Assembly (NCBI GenBank): GCA_964036295.1
Contig: OZ038463.1
Location: 31,449,295-31,513,294, forward strand
Direction: 5' to 3'
From: Plumapathes pennacea
Lineage: Eukaryota > Cnidaria > Anthozoa > Antipatharia > Myriopathidae
Length of the DNA stretch: 64,000 nucleotides
Shown here one piece after another: positions 23,238 to 63,520 of the stretch. The translations under genes and the position numbers were made by a program. The stretch's first letter is position 1, and every line of letters starts with the position of its first letter. Under the pieces are notes generated by a model, which searched no databases, had not been told where the DNA came from, and was given only the letters and a program-made list of their open reading frames with translations.

Positions 23238-23899
23238 AACATATATAAATATGTACCAATGCCTAATTGAGTTGGGAATTCACCTGTTGTCATTGCAGTG
23301 ACGTGTTTTACGAGCGTTTGTCTCTTTACCAGATGGTCGATTATCTTTGTTCAGTCAGAATTTGTCGTAGAGTATTTACGTGACCAGAATTGTTTTAGAC
23401 ATAGAACGAAAGACAACTATTTTTACCACAACTCACTAGTTCTCGCTCTCTGATTGGTCGATTTATCGTCGTAAATAAAAGTCCATACAAAGATGCTAAC
23501 GCCAGCTGACGCCAGCATGTCACGCTTTGCAACAAAATACAATAACAATTTCTTGTATATTTCTAAATATTGTGGTATAAAAACATATTTCCACTGGTTT
23601 GCCGTGGTGTGGACTCTTATTTACCACAATATTACATCATCACATGGTCAAACCGTTGTAGTCTCACGAGGCGCTTGTTAAATATACGTAGAAAATACTA
23701 GAAAATGGAGAAGAATAGAATCGACGGACAGATCAGCGGAAGGACAAAGCTACCGACAATACCTTGTGGGTGACATAAATTAACTGACAGTTTACTGATG
23801 ACTTAGCTGATGAGAACATCTTGCAGATTGAAGAAACGCATAAAAACAGCACACGATTTCAATTAGCCACCAGTGTTCATCGAAGGCTGTTGCTGAAAG

Positions 23900-23935
23900 A
23901 TGGAACGAAAAACTCTATTTATATTTTACTTCTTG
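23900..23935 (+). CDS. Exon 1 of the small secreted protein
   Basis: 12 codons, hydrophobic, ending at a near-perfect GTAAGT donor. A tataaaa sequence at 23576 could be a core promoter, but it lies far upstream. Confidence 0.75.
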
Positions 23936-24613
23936 GTAAGTTATATAAATGCTATGACTCGAGAAGTGTTTTTAACAAATACTTAAGCTCTTCTGTTATT
24001 GTGATCTTTAATAGATATTAGATAATCAACCGTAATAATGAAATTTTTGCGGGAGTTTAACTTCGCATATTTGGATTTCAGTTCCTGCCGAAGAATTAGT
24101 CAATTTTATTGAAATTTAGTAATTTAAATAAATGGTGTAAAATTTCTATTCATTTTAATGATAGTTAATTTTGGCGGATTGCTGGAGAACCCGCAAAATT
24201 TGCAAAATTTAAATGCCCTTAAGATCTTTTCTTTATGCCTTGTTTTTTAGATTTTTTCTGTGGCTGCTTACGGTGACCCGCGCCTTTTGGATGTCAATCC
24301 GGTCCAAGAAAACGGTATGATGATCCACAAAGTCATCCCCAGGCGTGAAAAGCATAAGAGAGTTAAAGAAGAAACAAACACGAGGGAAATTATTCCGTTC
24401 CTAATTAGCTACATACAAACGCTAGAAAAAAGGAACAGCATCAATCCGGCTAACCTATGTCACACCGATAGAAACTGGTGTGTAGAAACGGCAGGTTTTA
24501 CAATCAATAATACAAATACCTGCGTATGCAAGCCAATGTGCACAAAAATACACGAAGTGTGTGTTCTAAATTTAAAAGAGTTAAAATCAAAATTAAAGCA
24601 ACCATGTAACTAG
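23900..24613 (+). CDS. Small secreted cysteine-rich protein, two exons
   Basis: Exon 1 is 23900-23935 (ATG, 12 codons, MERKTLFIFYFL) with a strong donor TTG|gtaagt. Exon 2 is 24251-24613 after tttttag, phase 0, and continues IFSVAAYGDPR. Together they form a typical signal peptide with likely cleavage after VAA or AYG. The full length is 132 residues. The mature part has basic/dibasic sites (PRREKHKR), a predicted helix (REIIPFLISYIQTLEKR), then seven cysteines in the last 55 residues (LCH, NWC, NTC, VCK, PMC, EVC, QPC) and one sequon (NNT). Two AATAAA signals at 24704 and 24713 lie about 95 bp after the stop. The family is not recognised. It could be a cytokine-like ligand, a peptide precursor or another effector; position between two receptor genes does not prove a link. 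Confidence 0.78.
24251..24613 (+). CDS. Exon 2 of the small secreted protein
   Basis: 121 codons including TAG, acceptor tgttttttag. It carries the rest of the signal peptide and the whole mature chain. Confidence 0.8.
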   Translation: MFSVAAYGDPRLLDVNPVQENGMMIHKVIPRREKHKRVKEETNTREIIPFLISYIQTLEKRNSINPANLCHTDRNWCVETAGFTINNTNTCVCKPMCTKIHEVCVLNLKELKSKLKQPCN

Positions 24614-24703
24614 AGAAGAGCCTTGCTCCAAATATAAGGAGTATTATTATTTAGTGTTATTATTATTATTATTATTATTATAATTATGATAAGAGAAGTA
24701 CTA

Positions 24704-24718
24704 AATAAAGTAAATAAA
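24704..24718 (+). terminator. Two AATAAA polyadenylation signals
   Basis: AATAAA at 24704-24709 and 24713-24718, downstream of the small secreted gene and after a (TTA)n run at 24650-24682. Confidence 0.6.
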
Positions 24719-24893
24719 GGTTAAGCTCACCTCCAGTCTTACTCATAAATCACTCAATGTATCTTCCTTTTACTAGAAATCATATACATTTCCTCTAATG
24801 TATAAACTGACATCCTGATATAATAACAGTGAAAGTGACTTTTGCAGTTACGAAGCAACTTTAGCAGTTGCAAAGATAGCCTGGAAAAAAACT

Positions 24894-24960
24894 TCAACGG
24901 AAATCGAACTCATGACCTCCGCGATACCAGTGCGACGCTCTACCCACTGAGCTTTGAAGC
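24894..24960 (-). repeat. tRNA-derived SINE head
   Basis: Minus strand: an A-box-like agctcagtgggtagagcgtc and a B-box-like gagttcgatttcc at tRNA spacing. The acceptor ends do not pair and a 22-C run (24962-24983) adjoins it, so it is a SINE promoter region rather than a functional tRNA. Confidence 0.65.
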
Positions 24961-25262
24961 TCCCCCCCCCCCCCCCCCCCCCCGGGCTATGAAGCCATGT
25001 GGGAGCAGTTCACGTGTGTGATTCGATTTATACCCGTCACATGAGGATGATAATACAATTTATACATGAAAAAGCACATATATATGAACTGCGGACAGAG
25101 AATAGCAGTGAAAATGACCTTCGCAGTTATGAAGCTGATATGTATGCTGACATATATGTAACATATTTTTATAGCTATACGGTGTTTATCAGTGTTACGT
25201 GAAACTTCAAACTTTTCATGAGCCGACTTGAGCAAAATCCCTTGTTTGAGCTAGTTTGCATT

Positions 25263-25483
25263 TACAGTCGAAGCTCTCGTAGGCGACCACCTTGAGAATT
25301 CGAAAAAGCGGTCGCTTACAAGAGCGTTTAGCATAAAGCCGCTTGGATGTTCCTCCCAAAACTCCCTTGAACTTTTAATACAGGAGTTTGAGTGACAGTT
25401 CAAACGGAGTTTCACAATGTTGGTTGTCGTAATTAGAGCTGGTCGCTCACGAACGTGGTAGCAAGGCGAGATTTGACTGTAGT
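25263..25483. mobile_element. MITE, cagtcgaagctctcg ends, TA flanks
   Basis: TA-CAGTCGAAGCTCTCGTAGG at the left and a degenerate complement ending ttgactg-TA at the right. The TA target and CAGT ends are typical of Tc1/mariner-mobilised elements. A related end is at 43849-43915. Confidence 0.6.
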
Positions 25484-25499
25484 TCGGCTTTTGAAAAGT

Positions 25500-26930
25500 T
25501 TGGCGTTTGAAAAGGGCCTGAGGAAGTAAGCTGTCCTGATCTTACTCTTTAGATAAAAATAATACGGCTACTAGAAATACAACATTCACGCTATTAAGCC
25601 TTTTATTGACCGGCTGCTAAAAGTACATGCTGAGTAAGGAAAGGCCGTGTTCTTGAACAAAAGAATGAGCCAGTTTGCATACAAGATGGCCGCGGTCATG
25701 CTGAAAAGCCTTCTCGCGCATCTGAATCGTGCATATCATTCGATTAAAACAGTATTATTAGTCTAGATAATAAAATACAAAATATTTTGATCAGATGGCT
25801 TGACAACATGATTAACATCTCTCTTTATATAAAAAGATGCTGTGTCTAATTACATATTAAAATAATACTGAGGTGGCAAAATTACGTATGACATCGGGTA
25901 TTATTTCGTTTTCCTAATTTCTTTTCTTCTTCTTCTTCTTCTTGAAGTCCATTTTGAGCATCTTGAATGCAGTTTACAGTGTACAAACTTGTAGTGCGTG
26001 TACCGCTTGGCGAATCGGCGATTGAAAGACATCAAAATCTCCCCGTTTTTCAAACATGCGGAAGCATCAGCCCCATATCCAGTAACCTGACAGCTCAATT
26101 TTTATTTTTAAACTAATTTCCGATTTCCAAAAGAACAGAGGTCGGCATACGAGGCCAATATTTGTACTTTCTTTTGCTGCCAGTAGACGCCATTTTGGAT
26201 CTTTTTTATGGGGAGCCAGAGAAAGAGCGTTACAGACGCACACACGACCGACGCTTTACGTATTATTATATACTGTAGATAATAAAATACAAACAATGCT
26301 GATCTGGCGATTGTCCTTGTGGTTTGGCAGCGTCTCTCTATTTGTGACAACTTTTACCGCAGCCAGAAATGCGACAGATGCGGGATTTAACCTTTGAAAA
26401 GGAGCTACCTTCTCTTTTGTTTTTGTTTTGTTTTTTTTTGTTTTTTTTTTTTTGTTTGACAAAATTTAGAGCTCGGTTTCAATTGAGGCAAGGCTGGATG
26501 ACTCACCAGGACACTAAACCCATAGCTAATCAAAACAGCAAGGCAGCTGTAAGCTCGAGAATTTGTAAGTGACTTTTGTAGGTATTAAAACTGACTCGAA
26601 GTCACATTTTAAAATCTGTTCCATTTTAAGTACGTGGAAGTCCGCATCCGTTTCCGCGGCCCTCCACTTCTGCTGAACCGCATATTCGAATTGGTCTCAG
26701 TTTTGAAAACCTCCATTTACAAGGCGGCAGAGGGTGAAAGGCACTCAAAATGAGAGAATTTAGAATTATCTCAAAAACACTGCGGGAATCATTTAGAATC
26801 TGAACCGTAACGAGACGTCCCAAGCCGGCACAGAAAAAAGTTCTATCCGTGACTTCATTATCCAGTTATCATGCACACTTTATCTTCAGTCTGGGCTGCA
26901 TCCAAACTAAATACGTGCGCAAAGAAAACT
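25500..26930. other. Intergenic stretch, nothing firm
   Basis: Contains a short (CTT)n at 25920-25942 and T-rich runs at 26410-26455. A possible exon (26471-26566, tag|AGCTCGG...ATTT|gtaagt) has good splice signals but no recognisable product or partner exon. Confidence 0.4.
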
Positions 26931-27270
26931 ATGCCTTTCTTCTTTTGGCTGGGTTTCAAGTTAAATAAATTTTAGTGAAATGTGACACTTGTTGGCATGT
27001 ACTTGCGGTTTTGGTCAATTTTATTCACTTTTGGATTCTTCTTCCAGTTGTGTAAAGTTTTTCTTATTGATAGCAAAAGTTAAGCAAAGCAAAGCAAGTA
27101 TAATCAAAGAATAGAAATATGTCGACAAGCTGAGTCACTCCGGGCTGTCACGGATTTTTAAACTTTGACCTAGAGGCGGACCTCCGTATTTCAACTAACC
27201 GAGAATTTACCAAAACCTCCTTGATAATGGTTCTGAAATGCAACAGATCGACTGGCAATTCATTTCTCAA
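26930..27270. repeat. Dispersed repeat, shared with 52300-52590
   Basis: Both copies show ggctgggtttcaa..., a run to tgcggtttt, ttcactttt, ttcttc..ccag and gacaagctga.. in the same order. The 52 kb copy has a longer open frame and may be closer to the source. Confidence 0.55.
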
Positions 27271-27920
27271 CAACTACGACGCCTTTTAGCTTTTGAACTG
27301 CGTCGTAACACGACTCACCTTGTTCCGCGATCATGATTGAATTTGGAAACCGCAATTGCTTTATTTGGAAATCCATTGTTGACAACCGATGGAATATGGA
27401 GTACAGAGTGATAACAATAACTCGCAAATCGAAGATTCGCCAGCTAAAAACCTCCGACAAATGAATTACTGTACAAATGATCTTAAGAAAACTGCGTTGA
27501 TTGATGCTTCTTGCCAATAATTTTATACTGTCATTCACGACGAACGATCGCCAGTGTACTTGGGCAAGGCTGCAATTTTACAAATTAATTCATGAAATGG
27601 TCCATAGCTTATAGTATATTGTAAGGACAAATGGTAGCCAAAAATAGTATCCACTTCTAAAAAATTGCAGTTAAGGTCTCGGTAAAGGTTCGCATGTCCC
27701 TCAAAAATATTACCGAGAAAAATAATTGTAGCGTTGCTATTTAAGGTATACACACGTACTATATGTCGTTGTAAAGGTCTGGGACTGAAGAATGCAGATC
27801 CACTATTATGTTTTCATACACGTTAAAAGTAGAGTGCGACCTAAAGGCGAAAAAATTGGCCTTTCGGGAATTAAAACTTTTGAACGGTTGGTCAATATCG
27901 CTCAAATTATCTCTCACACT
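27270..27920. other. Intergenic stretch, no gene recognised
   Basis: Minus-strand ORFs of 72-92 codons are present but show no motif, splice partner or repeat copy. Nothing can be supported as functional. Confidence 0.4.
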
Positions 27921-28290
27921 GAAAAAGGACGGAGCTGCTGTCGGGAATTACCGTTTTGACCCCTAAGAGGTACTAAAATGGGCGTGGTTTGAGCTATTTT
28001 GACCTCTAAAAGGTACCAAGAATTTAAAATTTTAAAAGTTCATTCAACTGTCATCCAAAACGGTACCACGTCACACGTCCGCGGTACCAAAAAGGACGGA
28101 GCTGAAAAAGGACGGAGCTGCTGTCGGGAATTACCGTTTTGACCCCTAAGAGGTACTAAAATGGGCGTGGTTTGAGCTATTTTGACCTCTCAAAGGTACC
28201 AAGAATTTAAAATTTTAAAATTTCATTCAACTGACATCCTAAACGGTACCACGTCACACGTCCGCGGTACCAAAACCCGTGACTTTGCCC
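27921..28290. repeat. Tandem duplication, period about 181 bp
   Basis: The block starting aaaaaggacggagctgctg occurs at about 27924 and again at about 28105, including two copies of the phrase acccctaagaggtactaaaa. Confidence 0.8.
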
Positions 28291-29117
28291 CTAAGAGGTA
28301 CGACGAGAATCTCCGCCCTTTTCTTTATGGGAGTTCCCCCTCCCCCACCCCCTTTCACCCGGGTCCTACCGCAACAGTTAAAATCTCTTTCGTACGTGCG
28401 GTTGACAACTATACTTCCTGTTGACAGAAAGACAATTTATGTATCATATTACCCTACGCATGTTTCAACGTGTATATTTTGTCTTTTTCGGCTTGGAGTC
28501 TGTATTAATTTTGTGCCAAATTGATTGGGCTATGACTAAGACGATAGATGAAGGAAGGCACAGCTAGCACAGGTCGTCTATATAAGTAAAAAGACAGCAT
28601 ATATAAAACCCCATTTTTAATTAGACGTTTCAAAATAATGCCATATAACTCATAGGAGAACTCCCTCGGCTCCATGAAAGCTGGGGACGCTAGCCTTTTT
28701 TTGTTCGCGTTAGGACTCATACATTTTTCCTGCATTGGAGAAACATTATGAAGGACCAAACAGTGTTTGAAGTCTTGCACGGTTTCTGTTTGCCGTAAAC
28801 AGCAATTAAGTGATATTGTCCATTTTATCTAGCGTCTGATCAGAAGTTCAAATTACAGGAAAATTCCTTGCTACAAGTTTGTCTCTTTTTTGAGCATTTC
28901 TTGGTGGCTGTGAGGAATTTTCATGAAGTACCGTAAAGTTCCAAAACTGTAACCGCCTCGCTACTTTTGGATTTAGCGGCCTTCCATCCGCATCGCTAAT
29001 TTCGGGGGGTCATTACAGTTCGGGTAGCTAAAAGTGTACCGGACAACAAATGGCTTAAAATATGGGATAAATCAGAAGTGCTTTTCGCGATTTCAGTTCA
29101 GTGTTAAGGTTTCTATT

Positions 29118-29325
<208 letters not shown>

Positions 29326-31187
29326 TTTTTTTATTTATTTATATATTTTTTTGTCGTGAGCATCAATGTGGCAGCTCCGAAGCAAATGAATCTGCTCGAA
29401 ACCACTCAAATCCAATCAGAATTAGCACATAAGAGGCAAGAAAAAAAAATCAAGTATATTGGACAGTTTCAAGTGACATCCGTAAGTTTGCGTTACTGTT
29501 TGTTAGGTGATTCATTGCATTACGCAGGAGTCCCGGGGTAGTCAATCGAGCGTTCGGTAATGGAACCTAATCAATATTCAATCGTTCGATTGTTTCCGAT
29601 TGGGTTCGGCAATCGAACATAATAACCTCACCAAAAAAGAACAAAAAAATCCAATTCAAACACAATCGAACAGTATTTTTGAAATACTTCATTCAGGGTC
29701 ATGGCTAAAAAACGCTCTTGAAACAAAGAAATATTGAGAGTTTCGACGGAGTTACTTTGTGTTTATCTTGGCCACTTATTATTTACAGTGCTGATACTTC
29801 CATGATTGGTAGTAGCCAGTCTGTTATCATAAGCGCCTTGACACGAACACACCCCTCTGCAACAGACCTGGTGAAACCCGACCTGGTGAGATATTTTCCG
29901 CTCCCTGGAGAAATTTTTGCCTACTTGGGTCCTTTTGAACTTTCTTTTTTTAAACCTTTTTTGTCCTCCCTGGCGTCCTAGTGTACTTTTTACCTCTCCG
30001 GTGGAATCTCAGTAAAACATAAATGGTATTAACAACCTGGTGGAACATTTTCTGACCTGGCGAAGGTTTTGCCGAAAACTCCTTGAACATCCAGATTCCA
30101 CCAGATCTGTTACAGAGGGGTGTACGAACTGATCAAAGTTATGAAACAGTGGCCTAAAATTAGTAGGTTCAATCAATCTTGATTAATTGGCTGAGTCACT
30201 CTATAAACATTTTTCGAAGCTAAATTTGTTAGATGCGCATAACAAGGACCGGCCTGTTAATCTTTGCAGTTTTCCGTTTTCTCGGCAATAAGTTGCTGAA
30301 AAATTGTACAGTGTAACAGCTGCAGGTTATTTCAACAATTTCAACAATTTTTTTTTGACTGTTCAAAAGCACGAAGTAGAACCCCCTCCAGCAACTTGTC
30401 TCGCATTTGTTTCCTAGGCGCAATCACAAGCGCATGTACACTTAGTTATAATGATTCAAGTTTCGCCACGTTGACGTCTAGAATTAAGCGCGCGGGTTTT
30501 CTCCAACTTTCTCGACATAAATTGTTGCAAATTGCTGAAATCGCGTTGCTTCTCACCTAGGCAACTGCAAAGATACGTAGACAAGTCGCTAAGAAAAATG
30601 CGTAGTGTAACGGCGCCTTTAATTCCCCTCCAGCAACTTGTCTTGCAGTTTCCAGAGTGTGACAAAGAGTGCAAAGCGCCCTTCTTGTATTAACAGCGTT
30701 CAAACTCCGCCATGCTGACACCTCGAACTTTATAGCGCTACCGTTCTGGCGCGCCAGTCACTTGAGTCATTGTACTCCCCTACCTTTCTCCGCATAAATT
30801 GTTGCAAGTTGCTTAATATTAAGATCATATTGCACAGTGTGACAGTCTAACTTTGGCAACTGCAGCAATACATCAATCATTGGGAGAGTAGTTGCTGAGA
30901 AAATTGCACAGTACGTAACATAACAGCACAAACGTTACGTGGGCATAAAGTTACCACTGATATATCTCTGATGTATCCAATCCTCCCTTCTCCCATCCTC
31001 GGAAACCCGGCAAACATTTGACCAAATTCAACTTGTATGTGAACACATTTAGTCTCTTGCATCTGATTTATTTATGTTTTTTTTTTTTTTTTTTTTTTGT
31101 CTCGGAAGCCAAAACAAGCATTTTGCTTTTGCACATTTCCATGCTGTCAATTAATTGTCAGCTCTCTTCTGCTTTGTCTTGTCTCAG

Positions 31188-31233
31188 GACTACCAGCTAT
31201 CCTCAGGGAGTTGGCAATTTATTGCGTGTACTG
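31188..31233 (+). pseudogene. Orphan second exon of a receptor paralog
   Basis: Acceptor gtctcag, 46 nt encoding DYQLSSGSWQFIACTG, donor CTG|gtaaat. It is identical in length and splice sites to gene 2 exon 41768-41813 (one W/G change). It lies 5 kb upstream of the first signal-peptide exon with no following receptor exon, so it is probably a leftover of duplication. An exon of a third, mostly missing paralog is the alternative. Confidence 0.65.
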
Positions 31234-31376
31234 GTAAATATGGCCATGCGTTTCCAAGATAGTAATTATAAAACCTAACAATGAATTAGTTAGTATAATC
31301 AATCAATCCATCATGCAGACAATCTGATCCGTTAATTTATATAAGAACCCAATATGAGGGACTTTTAACACACTTC

Positions 31377-31820
31377 ACACACACACTTCTCGATGGGGAG
31401 CAAGGAAATGTCATGCTATCAGTCTTCTACCATTTTCTCTAATCAATTCAAGTTCTAACGGCTAAATCATGAAGGCTGGTTTACACGTACAAAACAAGCA
31501 TAAGCACAGGCGCAAGCGTAAGCAATAACACAAGAGAGCGACAGTGGCGGCATAAGCATAACTAGGACTATTTTAAAAAACTCACTCACTTCTCGATGGG
31601 GAGCAAGGAAATGTTATGTGATCAGTCTTCTGCTATTTCCTCCAGTCAATTCGAATTATAACGGCTAAATCATGCACAGCTCCTAAAGGCTGGTTTACAC
31701 GTACAAAGCAAGCATAAGTACAGGTTCAAGCGTAAGCATAACACAAGAGAACGACAGTGGCGGCATAAGCATAAGCATAAAGAACGGATGTACTTGATCC
31801 GTTTGCTTATGCTTATGTAC
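31377..31820. repeat. Tandem repeat with ggctggtttacacg MITE
   Basis: cttctcgatggggagcaagg occurs at 31387 and again at 31590, about 205 bp apart, each followed by ggctggtttacacgtacaaa. The same block is at 43035-43343, where the MITE is complete. Confidence 0.7.
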
Positions 31821-31869
31821 TCCACTCTCGCTCTCACTTCTTGATTTAGCTTTGAACCATCCCATTTGC

Positions 31870-33090
<1,221 letters not shown>

Positions 33091-33099
33091 CTATTGTTA

Positions 33100-34014
33100 T
33101 GATTGTCACGTGATTATAAATAGATTTACAGTTTCAGTTTGTTTCTTGTCACGCAACCAAGCTCAGATTCATTTTGTATTGCATCATCAATTATTCTTTG
33201 TCCCTTTGATTAGTGTAAAGATTCTATTCTCCTTTGTTTTAGTTGGAGACACTAAGGAAATGCCTACGATCACTTTATGGCTTTATGGGTTCTGTAATCA
33301 ATAGATCTTTATTTTGTCTTCTGATATCTGCACGTACCGTTGTATCATTTAGTTAGTTGTAGTCTGGACTCCGTAGTAAGCAGATCGTTTTATTATCAAG
33401 TTATCCTTGCTCAGAGGTTTTACTGCGTGGGTTAGATATGTAAGTACCCTTGCTTGTTTTCTTACCGTTTTTATTGTAGTTTGGTAATCAGTGCCTTTTA
33501 AGTGATTTAGGTATTGTTTTGTTACCCTTTTTGTATGGCTAGCACACCGAGTCACAAACTTTGTTATTAGTTATTCAAGTACCTTATTTACTTGGAATTT
33601 AGGATCGCTTTTGCCTTATATTGTTATTATTTCTTTAGTGTTGCTATTTAGCCCTCTTTTACATGCTAATTATGCTCAGTTTATCCTTTGTTACTTCATT
33701 GCGTGATACCACATGTTATTTTATATCACGTTATTAGCGTTACATGATTACATTGCTTTGAATGGATCGCTTCTCTTAGCCTAACTAGTTTTCCTATTTG
33801 TAGTATTTAGTAGTAGTTTTATTAGTTATACGTTGTAATCCTTACTTTCAGTTTACGAGAAGTACGAATCCGAATTATTGTGTTGGCACGGAATAAACCC
33901 CATTTGAGCCTTCCATCGCCTTCACTCGTTCATCTTTCGCTTCTTATGTAAATTATCCCCGCGTCAGCCACGACAAATCCTGATTACTCTCGATAGTCGC
34001 CTGCTGCCGTTACA
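33100..34014 (+). mobile_element. Possible solo LTR
   Basis: The block starts TGATTGTCACG and ends GCCGTTACA, with GTTA on both sides (33096-33099 and 34015-34018). It contains a TATA-like tataaata at 33114 and AATAAA at 33892, in the order expected for an LTR. The four-base flank match could be chance. The 3' part recurs at 37884-38127 after the gap. Confidence 0.4.
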
Positions 34015-35272
34015 GTTATTCAAAGGGTTTGTCAGGCTTCTTCCCTCTCCTTCGCCCCTCTGTACCACATCTCCCCAGCGGCTGTGAGTGTTGCCGATTT
34101 TTTTATGTATGTGGAAATCTGCTCCCAGGCGCAAACAGGCGACACAGATTCACATTTAGAGCGACATTTCTGGACACATTTGCGAATATACGCTCCGCTC
34201 ACGAAAGAAGGAACACAGCTGTATGGTGTGACCATGACGTATGTTTTGGCAACGGTAAAAGCTTATTCTGAATTTTTTTTGCGTTCGCTGATATGTTTGT
34301 TGACACATGCTTTCATTACATGATTGCAGATGTCGATCGACTGTGGTATGTCTGAGTTGTTTGTTTTATAAAAGTGTCTCGAGCAGACTCCGTCGCTAAT
34401 GAAAAACCGACAGGAAATTTTTACTGTGAATCCATTTCACCACCGTTCGAATAACACGAGAAACAGGTTTGTTTGGCTGGATTGTGTTACGTTACGAAAC
34501 TACTAGAAATACGATAATCGCAGATACCCCCTCACTCTGCCATTGATGGGACTTTTATTTTGGTAACTCCCAACAAGAGTAGCCTTTGTTTTACCGAAAT
34601 GTTAACTCAATCTTTTCTTCGAACTCAAGTGCTACACGCAAAGGAAGGAGAAAAAGAATGGTGTGTGTTATACTTTTGCGTTGAAAAAAGAATCGATTGC
34701 GTGACGAAGTACGTATTTCCCACGGTCGGCACGTCAAATTAATTCATACAGTCTGCCAAGCACGTTCTCAAAATTTAATACTCAAAGTTTGAAGTTGGTC
34801 GGCCGTCGTAGTACGGGAAAAAAGGAACACTGATTTTCCAATTTTGAATTCATAGGCAGTACAATTAAATAGGCTTCCTGTGCGATTTGTTTTTACTCTG
34901 GACTGCATGCACCAGATTCAGACATGCATATTTAATAGGCTCGAATTGTTTTGTATGTGAACCCACTCAAAACAGCAAGATTTCTCCCAGAATCAAAGCA
35001 AAACTTGAACAGTTTACTTCAAATTATACACGGGCTTCAGACCCAGTAATGCTTCTAAGGGCTTGTGAACGATTCTCGCTGCAATCACCGCGTGTCAGAT
35101 TACAGAAAAATAAGACACTGATCTGACTAAATCATTCAAGACTCCAAGTTCCGATTGCTCTGAGCGAATACGGTAGCCGAAACTGGCGACAGAAGCGTAG
35201 TAAAACAATCCTTCGAGGGAAAATGATCAGCATACAGATTTTAATACACTCTTGAAGTGATCGAGTTACATA

Positions 35273-35737
35273 CTATACGGGATACAATATATTTGTCACG
35301 GTGATTGTTCGGTTTCCACTGACTAACCTTTGTTGCTTGTCCTTTCTAAATAAGTATCTGAGTTTAACACAAAACGGCGTCTGAAGCTCCCGATTTGCTT
35401 TCAAGCGCTGTTCCCTTTGCGGAGTTGTCTGTGTTACCCGCTTCTGTTCATGTCGCTTTTGGTCGGCATTCATGCGCTGTTGTCTTTGCGGAGTCTTCTC
35501 TTCGGCCCTCTTTTTCTCCTGAAGGTCCCGATTTGCTTTCAAGCGCTGTTCTTTTTGCGGAGTTGTCCGTGTTGCCCGCTTCTGTTCATGTCGCTTTTGG
35601 TCGGCATTCATTCGCTGTTGTCTTTGCGGAGTCTTCTCTTCGGTCCGCTTTCGCTCTTGAAGTGCCTGTTCGCTTCTCTTTTGAAGACGAGCTTCGCGAG
35701 ACCGTTCTGTTTCAAGTTTTCTAGCTTTTAAATTCAT
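35273..35737 (-). CDS. STPR-repeat protein (possible transposon or DNA-binding ORF)
   Basis: Minus-strand ORF, ATG at 35737 (or 35761), 154-162 residues. From about residue 42 it has 23-residue repeats, each beginning TPQ-x-x-QR(M/L)-x-A, in four consecutive copies. Repeats 1 and 3, and 2 and 4, are nearly identical, giving a 138-bp DNA period (35399 and 35537). A 23-residue Arg/Gln-rich repeat fits the STPR ('score and three peptide repeat') DNA-binding module known from silkworm FMBP-1 and seen in cnidarian transposon ORFs (family knowledge). The repeat pattern ends at RELQ and the C-terminus looks unrelated, so the ORF may continue through an intron or be truncated. It lies in the segment absent from copy 2. 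Confidence 0.5.
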   Translation of the reverse strand: MNLKARKLETERSREARLQKRSEQALQERKRTEEKTPQRQQRMNADQKRHEQKRATRTTPQKEQRLKANRDLQEKKRAEEKTPQRQQRMNADQKRHEQKRVTQTTPQREQRLKANRELQTPFCVKLRYLFRKDKQQRLVSGNRTITVTNILYPV

Positions 35738-36185
35738 TTTCGTGAACGCAGTTACGTACAATTGTTGCTTCGTTCAAATCTTTCTTAAAAACATGGCGGT
35801 GACGCTAGTCGATAATAATTACGTCATTGCCTTATTTGGACATAAAAAGGTCGCATCGCACAAACACACAAACAAACACACGAACATTAGATTTCGAGAT
35901 GGCGACGCGCTTGGAGTCTTCAAATGAGCCGACTATGTTGCATTAGCGTCGTAAATATTTCCCTCACTTCGTTCGGGGATTATAACGAGTCAAAATCTGG
36001 TTTACCTCGCATGATATGTTTGCTGACACATAATTTCATGACATTTCAGAAGTTCAAGTTACAGGTAAATTTAAGACCGACAGCTTTAGACTTGTGGTCA
36101 TAATTGGTCTGGCGGTGAACTTTTATCCGGTGCACGGCATCGTTTGTCCCTTAATGACCGGCGTGTTGAATCTCCTCAGCTAGTC

Positions 36186-63520
<27,335 letters not shown>

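Noticed and set aside
24894-24960. tRNA gene on the minus strand
   Set aside because: A and B boxes present but acceptor stem does not pair; SINE head. The same reasoning applies to 50213-50273.
26369-26572. Exon with good splice signals (26471-26566)
   Set aside because: No partner exon, no recognisable product and a T-rich repeat upstream; evidence insufficient.
36051-36065. 15-nt micro-exon before the signal-peptide exon (ttcag|AAGTTCAAGTTACAG|gtaaat)
   Set aside because: Splice-like on both sides and present in both copies, but upstream of the ATG with no supporting exon; could be 5' UTR or chance.
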